Part shown: in pieces, positions 1-5,765 of the stretch
Layout of the letters: the number at the start of each line of letters is the position of its first letter
How positions within the stretch are numbered: the stretch's first letter is position 1
DNA from: Clostridia bacterium
Lineage (GTDB): Bacteria > Bacillota_A > Clostridia > Christensenellales > Aristaeellaceae
Direction of reading: 5' to 3'
NCBI GenBank assembly: GCA_017525805.1
Contig: JAFXSH010000134.1
Location: 1 to 35,702 of the forward strand
DNA length: 35,702 bases
Notes under the pieces: generated by a model
The model's database searches: none
What the model saw: only the letters and a program-made list of their open reading frames with translations
What the model was told of the DNA's origin: nothing
Translations under genes and position numbers: made by a program

Positions 1-125
1 CGGCAACCTGCCAAGGCCAAGCCGCTTTCGCGGTGGCTGCGTTCGTGGTCATCCCGCGCTGTAACCTCAGGCTCCGGAAATCATTTGTGCGTCGCAGTTC
101 GCTCGCTTACAGAAATTCTTGAACA
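1..125. other. Unassigned left-edge sequence
   Basis: No confident gene is visible. All three plus-strand frames fail to continue the IS5-type transposase that starts to be recognisable near position 123. On the minus strand an open stretch ends at a TGA at 67-69 and reads ...NFCKRANCDAQMISGA, but it has no start in the window and I do not recognise it. The break in homology near position 125 suggests either an internal IS deletion or an artificial join at the contig end. Confidence 0.4.
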
Positions 126-230
126 CCGCCACTGAAAGAATTTCGCCGCGTCGCTACCCGCTATGATAAGCTCGCTGACCGTTTTCTGGCTTTTGTCTAT
201 CTGGCCTGTATTCGCATACTTCTTGCATAA
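123..230 (+). pseudogene. IS5-family transposase, C-terminal fragment
   Basis: The frame beginning after a TGA at 120-122 reads FRRVATRYDKLADRFLAF and then a hydrophobic tail ending at TAA 228-230. The ATRYDKLA(R/D)xFLA motif followed by an LAxIRxxL tail is the hallmark of the C-terminus of IS5-family DDE transposases (IS427-like groups). Only about 35 residues are present. The DDE catalytic core should lie upstream but is absent, because the frame is closed by a stop at 120 and the other frames show no transposase sequence. Because the match is short I am sure of the family but not of the subgroup. The fragment is non-functional as it stands. Confidence 0.75.
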
Positions 231-261
231 TGCAGGCGGGTATACTTTTAGAAACACACTC
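231..261 (+). mobile_element. Probable right end of the IS5-type element
   Basis: After the transposase stop the sequence runs to GAAACACACTC at 251-261. Read inward from the end it begins GAGTGTGTTTC, similar to the GAG..GTTT termini common in the IS427 group of IS5 elements. The next bases outside are TA within CTAG (261-264), and TA or CTAG-like targets are typical of this family. The left end is not in the window, so the inverted-repeat partner and the target duplication cannot be verified. The exact boundary is inferred. Confidence 0.5.
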
Positions 262-376
262 TAGAACCATCTTCGCGGTTATACGTCAATACATTACTAT
301 CCCAGCCGAACACCAGCAAACCTCCCGCAACCTGTTCGAGCAATTCTTCATTGACCGGCTTTTTTTCCATAGACAT
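248..376 (-). CDS. Double-glycine leader peptide, 3' end replaced by the IS
   Basis: A 42-residue reading frame with an excellent ribosome site: AGGAG, then seven bases, then ATG at 376 (a second ATG is at 370). The N-terminus is charged and reads EELLEQVAGG, with Gly-Gly at residues 18-19. This is the classic double-glycine leader of peptides cleaved by C39-protease exporters (bacteriocins, some RiPP precursors, signalling peptides). The putative mature part begins LLVFGWDSNVLTY. The last residues (RVCF) and the stop are encoded by the presumed IS terminus, so the native gene was probably longer. Another candidate double-glycine ORF lies 82 bases upstream on the same strand. Neither the modification class nor the function is identifiable from the core. 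Confidence 0.6.
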   Translation of the reverse strand: MSMEKKPVNEELLEQVAGGLLVFGWDSNVLTYNREDGSRVCF

Positions 377-458
377 GTAGAAGCTCCTATATTATTCGCA
401 AAATGTGAATGGGGGAACCATTACAGTTTTCAGGGCCGGATTTCCATCTGGTTGGCGG

Positions 459-674
459 CTATTTCTTCACGGGCCCTTTTATTGGGTTCATATTCTCCAT
501 CGCCGCATTGAGCGATGCCTGGATCTGTTCAGGCGCCATAAGGTCCTTCAGGGCGCCTTCTTGATCATCTGCTAACTTCACCGGCAGGTCTCTCTGTCTT
601 CCCCTCTGGTAAATGGACTCTTGTCTGCTTTCTTCTCCGCCCACAACCTTGTCCAATTCTTCCATATCCGGCAT
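459..674 (-). CDS. Possible second double-glycine-type peptide, 71 aa
   Basis: The frame starts MPDMEELDKVVGG and runs 71 residues to a TAG. The EELDKVVGG motif (Gly-Gly at residues 12-13) resembles double-glycine leaders, and the open frame extends upstream through DGKKISRK until a TGA, giving a more typical leader length. There is no good ribosome site before the ATG at 674. An overlapping frame starting at 777 may be the original N-terminal part separated by a frameshift. The remainder is charged and glutamine-rich, with no recognisable domain. It lies downstream of a near-perfect promoter at 828-855. It may be a decayed gene, or a chance ORF whose motif is coincidental. Confidence 0.35.
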   Translation of the reverse strand: MPDMEELDKVVGGEESRQESIYQRGRQRDLPVKLADDQEGALKDLMAPEQIQASLNAAMENMNPIKGPVKK

Positions 675-778
675 TTTTCTGCTGATCTTCTTTCCGTCGC
701 TTGTCCTTACCTTTCATCTTGTCGCGCGCCGGAAGGCGGATGTCAGGGAACCCGTTCTGCATATTGATACGCGGCATT

Positions 779-792
779 CTGCCAGATGGCAG
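779..792. promoter_or_regulatory. Short perfect palindrome downstream of a promoter
   Basis: CTGCCA-GA-TGGCAG is a perfect six-base inverted repeat. It lies about 30-40 bases downstream of the expected start point of the promoter at 828-855, in the leader of the peptide region. It could be an operator or an RNA hairpin. No U-tract follows on either strand, so a terminator is unlikely. Confidence 0.3.
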
Positions 793-827
793 CTATGGCA
801 AAAAAGTAAAAATTTATCTGTAATGAA

Positions 828-855
828 ATTATATGGCAATTGTCCCAAATGTCAA
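828..855 (-). promoter_or_regulatory. Sigma-A promoter for the peptide region
   Basis: On the minus strand TTGACA (850-855) and TATAAT (828-833) are separated by 16 bases. Both hexamers match consensus exactly. The -35 overlaps the miaA stop codon, and the surrounding 790-850 region is AT-rich compared with the rest of the window. Transcription would run toward the double-glycine peptide ORFs and the IS end. Confidence 0.75.
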
Positions 856-1796
856 TGTACAGTTCCCGGTTCTTTATTGCGGATACATTGCTGATAGATC
901 AAATCCGCCAGCAGTTCCAGCTCCTGCCCCGGCGTCCAAGGGAGCCATTGGATGCGTTCGTCCCGCTTGAACCAGGTTAGTTGCCGCTTGGCATAGTGCC
1001 GGGTGCGGAGCTTTAAGAGGGAAACTGCGTCAACTAAAGACGTTTCCCCGGTCAGCACGGGCCACAGCTCCTTATAACCGAGCCCTTGCATGCTCTGAGC
1101 TTCGGGGAAAAGACCGCCGTCCTTCAAACGCCGCACTTCGTCCAATAGCCCTTGACGCATCATTTCATCCACCCGGCGCTCTACCCGGTCATATAGAATA
1201 TTCCGGGGCAAATCGATGGCGTACAACTGGAAATCATAAGGCGCGTCTTCGGGTCCCGGCATTTTCTGGCTGGACAGGGGAACGCCGGTCAGGTCGTATA
1301 CCTCTAAGGCCCGCACCACCCGGCGCACGTCGTTGGGGTGGAGCTTTTGGGCGGACAGGGGATCGACCCGCTTGAGTATATCATGCAGGGCTTCCACCCC
1401 CTGAGTATCGGCGATTTCGTGATACTTTTTCCGGATTCCTTCATCCCCGCCTACCGCCCCGTAATCCATGGGCAGGGACAGGGATTGCAAGTACATGCCC
1501 GTGCCGCCCACCAGAATGGGGACTTCCACCCGTTCGATCACTTCCCGGGCTTTCTGGGCGTACTGGGACACGGAAAAGCTTTCATCCGGGTTCAGAAAGC
1601 TGTGGAGGTGGTGGGGCACCCGGGCCTGTTCTTCCTTTGTGGGCTTGGCCGTGCCGATGTCCATGCCCCGGTAAATCTGCATGGAGTCCATGCACAGGAT
1701 TTCGCCCCTCAGCCTTTCCGCCACCAGCAGGGACAGGGCCGTTTTCCCGCTGGCCGTGGGGCCGACGAGGCCCAAGACACGCTTCTTTGTGGTCAT
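852..1796 (-). CDS. miaA: tRNA dimethylallyltransferase MiaA
   Basis: Transfers the dimethylallyl group from DMAPP to N6 of adenosine 37 in tRNAs that read codons starting with U, the first step of the ms2i6A modification that MiaB later completes. The P-loop GPTASGKT lies near the N-terminus, followed by DSMQIYRGMDIGTAKPT, a hallmark of the family. Length 314 aa is usual. I place the start at ATG 1796 (MTTKKRVLG) because the preceding in-frame residues overlap the end of mutL and are not MiaA-like. AGGG lies about eight bases upstream. It is the last gene of the mutS-mutL-miaA series, 31 bases after mutL. A promoter for downstream genes overlaps its stop codon. Confidence 0.97.
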   Translation of the reverse strand: MTTKKRVLGLVGPTASGKTALSLLVAERLRGEILCMDSMQIYRGMDIGTAKPTKEEQARVPHHLHSFLNPDESFSVSQYAQKAREVIERVEVPILVGGTGMYLQSLSLPMDYGAVGGDEGIRKKYHEIADTQGVEALHDILKRVDPLSAQKLHPNDVRRVVRALEVYDLTGVPLSSQKMPGPEDAPYDFQLYAIDLPRNILYDRVERRVDEMMRQGLLDEVRRLKDGGLFPEAQSMQGLGYKELWPVLTGETSLVDAVSLLKLRTRHYAKRQLTWFKRDERIQWLPWTPGQELELLADLIYQQCIRNKEPGTVH

Positions 1797-1827
1797 CTGT
1801 TTTCCCTGACCTCTCCACACTCCAAAC

Positions 1828-3768
1828 TCAGGATTGTATCCTGCGAAATCGCTTTTCCAATTCATTCCTCGTGATCTGTACCATTAAGGGCCGCCCGTGG
1901 GGGCAGGTGGGGGTGACCTTCTGCTCGATCACATCCCGGATGAGCTGCTTCACGCTTTCCTCCGGCAGGCGTTCGCCGCCCTTCACCGCGTGTTTGCAGG
2001 CCATTTGGATCACCCGGCCGGTGCGGTCGGCGGGGGGCAGGGAAGGATTTTCCATCAGCTCGTCCAGGGCTTCCCGGAGGCAGTTTTCCGCCTGGGGCTG
2101 GCCTAATATAATGGGCACGCCCCGCAGCTGCACCGCCCCGTCCCCGAAGGGAGCAAGGTCGAAGCCCGCTTTTTCCAGGGCTTCCCGGTTTTCCTCGTAG
2201 CAGGCGTATTCCGCCGGGGACAGGTTCACCGCCAGAGGAATCATCAGGGATTGACTTGCCGGGGCGGCGGCGGTCTCCCGCATGAACCGCTCGTACAGCA
2301 GCCGTTCATGCACCGCGTGCTGGTCGGACAGGATCAGCAGGTCGCCGTATTCCATAACGATGTAGGTGTTGAACGCCACGCCCAGCACCCGCAGGGGGAT
2401 TTGGTTGAACCGCTGCTCCACCAGGGGGGCCTGCACCTGCTCCGGCTCGGCAAGCGGGGCGGGCGTTTCCGGGGGCTTTTCCATGATGGGCTGGGGCGGC
2501 AGCAGGGACGCTCCGGAATCCCGCAGCAGGTTGGGCCGGGCGGGGACGGGGGGCGGCGGGAGGGGAGCTGCTTCCTTCCTGGGCGCGGGGGGCGCGAAGG
2601 TGGGCAGGGCCCCGTCCTCCGTAAAGGCGCTCAACCGGTTATCCGGCTTTTTCAGGGGCGCGGGGGCGTCCTCCGGCGGGGGCGCGGGCTGAGTCACCTG
2701 GATTTTCGCCGGGGCGGGGGCCGGGGCCGCGTTTTCCGGCGGCAGATACATGGGCGGGATGGGCGGCGCGGCATTGGTCTTTTCCAGCGCTTCAAACACG
2801 ATGGTTTCCACCGCCGCCCGCACGCCCCGTTCGTCCTGGAAGCGCACCTCCCATTTGTTGGGGTGCACGTTCACGTCGGCGTTTTCAAAGGGCATGGTCA
2901 GGTGCAGCACGCACATCGGGAACCGCCCGATGGTCACCCGCTGGCGGCAGGCGTTTTCCACGGCGGAGGACAGAATGGGGCTTTTCATGGCCCGTCCGTT
3001 CAGGAAGAAATGCTCGTGGGCCCGGTTGCCCCGGCCCGCGTCGCCCACGCCCACGAAGCCGGAAAGCATCACGCCGTTCATATTTCCGTCGATTTTTGTC
3101 AGCAGCTTCAGGGTGTCCGTGCCGTACACGCTCATAATCGCGCTGTCTAAGTTCCCGTCCCCGGCGCTGAAATAGACCAGCTTCCCGTCCGCCATGAAGC
3201 GGAAGGAGGTGGCGGGGTGGCTTAAAATCAGCCGGGCCATGAGCTCGGACACGGCGACAGTTTCGGCGGCGGGCTTCTTTAAGAATTTCCGGCGCACCGG
3301 GGCGTTGTAAAACAGCTCCTTCACCGTGAAGGTGGTGCCCTCCGGGCAGGCGGCGTCCTGAATGTCCAGAATGTCCCCGCCCTCGTTGCGCACCAGCACG
3401 CCCATGTCCTGGCCCTTGGCCCGGGTCTGGCAGGTCAGCTTGCTCACCGCCGCGATGGAGGCCAAAGCCTCCCCCCGGAAGCCCAGGGAACGCACGCCGT
3501 ATAAATCCTCGGCGGTGCGGATCTTGCTGGTGGCGTGGCGGGCGAAAGCCAGGCGGATGTCGCTGGGCAGGATGCCGCTGCCGTTGTCCGCCACCCGGAA
3601 GGAACTTAGCCCCCCTTCCTTGATGTCCACGGTAATGGCCGTGGCCCCGGCGTCCATGCTGTTTTCCACTAATTCCTTGATGGCCGCCGCGGGGCGCTCC
3701 ACCACCTCCCCGGCGGCGATTTGACCGATGACTTCGGGGGGGAGTTGACGAATGTGGGCGATTTCCAT
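1828..3768 (-). CDS. mutL: DNA mismatch repair protein MutL
   Basis: MutL couples mismatch recognition by MutS to strand incision. The N-terminal GHKL ATPase is clear: IAAGEVVERPAAAIKELVEN, then DNGSGI and GFRGEAL. A proline/alanine-rich linker runs from about residue 340 to 440. The C-terminal dimerisation domain contains DQHAVHERLLYE near residue 487, the metal-binding DQHA(x)2E(x)4E endonuclease motif, and ACKHAVKGG and CPHGRP near the end. It is therefore the nicking type of MutL expected in bacteria without MutH. Length is 646 aa. The start is ATG 3768, with GGAG six bases upstream, in preference to earlier in-frame codons. Unusually, four accessory genes separate it from mutS. Confidence 0.97.
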   Translation of the reverse strand: MEIAHIRQLPPEVIGQIAAGEVVERPAAAIKELVENSMDAGATAITVDIKEGGLSSFRVADNGSGILPSDIRLAFARHATSKIRTAEDLYGVRSLGFRGEALASIAAVSKLTCQTRAKGQDMGVLVRNEGGDILDIQDAACPEGTTFTVKELFYNAPVRRKFLKKPAAETVAVSELMARLILSHPATSFRFMADGKLVYFSAGDGNLDSAIMSVYGTDTLKLLTKIDGNMNGVMLSGFVGVGDAGRGNRAHEHFFLNGRAMKSPILSSAVENACRQRVTIGRFPMCVLHLTMPFENADVNVHPNKWEVRFQDERGVRAAVETIVFEALEKTNAAPPIPPMYLPPENAAPAPAPAKIQVTQPAPPPEDAPAPLKKPDNRLSAFTEDGALPTFAPPAPRKEAAPLPPPPVPARPNLLRDSGASLLPPQPIMEKPPETPAPLAEPEQVQAPLVEQRFNQIPLRVLGVAFNTYIVMEYGDLLILSDQHAVHERLLYERFMRETAAAPASQSLMIPLAVNLSPAEYACYEENREALEKAGFDLAPFGDGAVQLRGVPIILGQPQAENCLREALDELMENPSLPPADRTGRVIQMACKHAVKGGERLPEESVKQLIRDVIEQKVTPTCPHGRPLMVQITRNELEKRFRRIQS

Positions 3769-3797
3769 GTGATTCTCCTTCATAATGCCGGATTCAG

Positions 3798-4793
3798 TCA
3801 ATCCAACTGATCAGAAAAAACGAAAGAAATGCCGTTTTCCCGGCAGTATTGTTCAGCATAACTTCCTCGACCCACAAGGGCGGTCAGGTCAGGGTTATCA
3901 CAAAAAGCATCCTCCCCGATCACTGTAACGCTGTCGGGAATGGAAATGACGGTCAAGCCGCATGATTCAAACGCGCAGTCGCCGATCTCCGCTACGCTGT
4001 CCGGGATGAACACTTCAGTCAGACCGTCGCAGTCGAAAAACAAAGCATAGTCGATCACCGAGAGGCGGCTGGGAAGGGTAATACCGGTCAGGCTTTCGCA
4101 GTATTCAAATGCACCGTATCCAATCGCCGCGAGGCTGTCTGGCAGGGAGATTTGGGTCAGGCCGGTGCAGCGTTCAAAGGCGTAAGCGCCGATTACGGCA
4201 ACGCTGTCCGGGAGGAAAAGGGCGGTCAGGCCCGAGCATTGGCAAAACGCGCCGTCGCCGATCACTGTAACGCTGTCGGGGATGGAAACGCCGGTGAGAC
4301 TGGAACAGCAGCAAAACGCCAGTTCGGCAAGCTTCCGGGTTCCCTGGGGGACGGTGTATTCAGTTTCCATTTTCCCCGTGGGGCGGCATATCAGCGTTTG
4401 GTTTGTCTGATCAAAAAGCACGCCATCAATCACGGCCCAGGTGGGATGATCCGAAGATACCGTAATGGTTGAAAGATTATTGCAAAATGCGAAAGGATTC
4501 CCCTCCGCCGTTGTTATGCTGTCCGGGATGGTGACGCTGGTCACCAAGGAACAGGCAGCAAACGCCATGCAACGGATTTGAGTCACAGCATACCCGTCCA
4601 GCGTGTCGGGAATAACGACGACTGTGTCCTCGCCAGAATAGTGCCCGATTTCCGCCGTTCCGTCGTCCAGAAGGAAATACTGATAATCTCCGCAGATATA
4701 CCAGGGCGGAGCGGATGGGTCGTCGGCCAGGACAAAGGATGGGGGCAGAAGAAAACAGAGAAACAGTAAAAAAGATAAGCAAGCGCGTTTCAT
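3798..4793 (-). CDS. Secreted BspA-like leucine-rich repeat protein
   Basis: 331 aa. A signal peptide (lysine/arginine start, long hydrophobic stretch, cleavage near VLA-DD at about residue 24) is followed by successive repeats of about 23 residues of the LRR_5/BspA type, with the pattern IGxxAFxxCxxLTxxxxPDSVxxI. The C-terminal unit, SYAEQYCRENGI, is the usual closing segment of such proteins. BspA-like repeats mediate protein or host-surface binding in gut bacteria and protists. No sortase, S-layer or membrane anchor is visible, so it is probably released or held non-covalently. GGAG precedes ATG 4793. It lies 25 bases after a small ORF and 29 bases before mutL, so it is likely cotranscribed with both. 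Its repeats differ in character from the housekeeping neighbours, suggesting acquired cargo. Confidence 0.85.
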   Translation of the reverse strand: MKRACLSFLLFLCFLLPPSFVLADDPSAPPWYICGDYQYFLLDDGTAEIGHYSGEDTVVVIPDTLDGYAVTQIRCMAFAACSLVTSVTIPDSITTAEGNPFAFCNNLSTITVSSDHPTWAVIDGVLFDQTNQTLICRPTGKMETEYTVPQGTRKLAELAFCCCSSLTGVSIPDSVTVIGDGAFCQCSGLTALFLPDSVAVIGAYAFERCTGLTQISLPDSLAAIGYGAFEYCESLTGITLPSRLSVIDYALFFDCDGLTEVFIPDSVAEIGDCAFESCGLTVISIPDSVTVIGEDAFCDNPDLTALVGRGSYAEQYCRENGISFVFSDQLD

Positions 4794-4818
4794 CGTTTGT
4801 TCTCCTTCATAGTGTGGT

Positions 4819-5049
4819 TTAGACCAAAACAGGGAATGTCTTTCTCCTTTCGGCTTCCTCCGTAAACAGCCCGGAAATATACAAAGCGGATTGTCCGTAC
4901 AACCCCGTTTCGTCGTCCGCGTAGTTCGCGCCCGTGGCGGACAAATAAAACCTGTCCAGAGCTTCTTCCTCCGTCCAGCGATAACGCTCCATCAGCAGAT
5001 GGATAATACTTGGCAAATTCACAGCGCGTATGGTAGCGTGCATGGTCAT
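4819..5049 (-). CDS. Small protein of a DUF3791/DUF3990-type cassette
   Basis: A 76-aa acidic, helix-rich protein with no signal or membrane segment. Its ATG (5049) overlaps the stop of the DUF3990 gene as ATGA, showing translational coupling. A second ATG at 5043 is better spaced from the GGGGG ribosome site. The central part (LLMERYRWTEEEALDRFYLS...) resembles small helical proteins that I have seen accompany DUF3990 genes, but I cannot assign it to a named family with certainty. By position it could be an immunity or antitoxin partner. That role is inference. Confidence 0.65.
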   Translation of the reverse strand: MTMHATIRAVNLPSIIHLLMERYRWTEEEALDRFYLSATGANYADDETGLYGQSALYISGLFTEEAERRKTFPVLV

Positions 5050-5540
5050 TCCCCCACTTCGTAAGCATACAGGAAGCGCAGTTCTTTCAAAGCGGCTTCG
5101 GTGCAGAATGCCAGTTGATTGTTGATCTGCTCGAATTTCAGCCGTTCCACCGCGTCCTCCCGGCGCATGATGCCCTGTACTACATAGCCGACAGTTTCAC
5201 CCACATTATCATTGGCAATTTTCCCAATGACAATATCATAAGGGTGCTGAAAATCCAGGTCGCTTCTGCATTTTACCACCATGTCCAGCCATTCCAGGGA
5301 AGGCCCGTCAAAGGCTTTCACCTTCAAAATGGTTTCCGGGTTCCATTCGTACACGTTCACGATGGGTTTTATCGTTTCTCTGCTGATTCTGGAAGAAATT
5401 TTTGCCCGACGGACGGCCCATCGTTCCGCCTGAGATTGAATATCCGTTGTGTAGAAGGCGAAGCCAAAGTCCCTGCCGACCTCCTGGCGAATGATACGGG
5501 GGGACTGAATTTCCATGGTGGTTCCATGAAATAATTTCAT
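5046..5540 (-). CDS. DUF3990 protein, ADP-ribosyltransferase-like
   Basis: 164 aa. It begins MKLFHGTTMEI, followed by RDFGFAFYTTDIQSQAERWA. This HGT...DFGxxFYTT...QAxxWA pattern is that of DUF3990 (PF13151), whose fold is thought to be ADP-ribosyltransferase-like: the early H-G-T corresponds to the NAD-binding H-x-T and the YTT segment to the second strand. The family is common beside DUF3791 genes in Clostridia and Bacteroides and is suspected to be a toxin-like component, but no biochemical function is established to my knowledge. Both gene boundaries are four-base ATGA overlaps (upstream DUF3791 at 5537, downstream small ORF at 5049), forming a compact three-gene operon between mutS and mutL. 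Confidence 0.8.
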   Translation of the reverse strand: MKLFHGTTMEIQSPRIIRQEVGRDFGFAFYTTDIQSQAERWAVRRAKISSRISRETIKPIVNVYEWNPETILKVKAFDGPSLEWLDMVVKCRSDLDFQHPYDIVIGKIANDNVGETVGYVVQGIMRREDAVERLKFEQINNQLAFCTEAALKELRFLYAYEVGE

Positions 5541-5758
5541 GTCGTTTCAGCCCCCTTCAAATATTCATCGCAGAACTGCATCATGTACTCCAGGCCCATG
5601 CCGTGCAGGTCGCCGTAATCGGAACGCAGCAAATCCAGCAATCCTTCCCGCTTGAAAAGCTGATAAACCTCATTGCTGGGGCGGTGGACATGATCCGCGT
5701 AATGCTCCACGCAGAAGCAAATAAAGGATAACTGGCTCACCTTTTCACGACCTTTCAT
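5537..5758 (-). CDS. DUF3791 family small protein
   Basis: 73 aa. The sequence FICFCVEHYADHVHRPSNEVYQ, in pieces, and the ending DLHGMGLEYMMQFCDEYL match the DUF3791 family: small helical proteins almost always encoded directly upstream of DUF3990. They may act as antitoxin or accessory partner, which is inference from linkage. The ATG at 5758 lies only seven bases after the mutS stop and has a poor ribosome site. An in-frame GTG at 5740, preceded by AAAGG, would start at SQLSFICF and may be the real start. Its stop overlaps the DUF3990 start. Expression is probably by read-through from mutS. Confidence 0.8.
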   Translation of the reverse strand: MKGREKVSQLSFICFCVEHYADHVHRPSNEVYQLFKREGLLDLLRSDYGDLHGMGLEYMMQFCDEYLKGAETT

Positions 5759-5765
5759 GGAATCA

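Noticed and set aside
565..777. A 70-aa minus-strand frame starting MPRINMQNGF
   Set aside because: No ribosome site and a highly basic, low-complexity translation. Mentioned only as the possible shifted 5' part of the 459-674 frame.
3798..4793. Repeats in this interval as a CRISPR or tandem DNA repeat
   Set aside because: The periodic sequence is about 69 bases in step with the reading frame and varies at DNA level. It encodes leucine-rich repeats. No CRISPR array or tRNA/rRNA gene was seen anywhere in the window.
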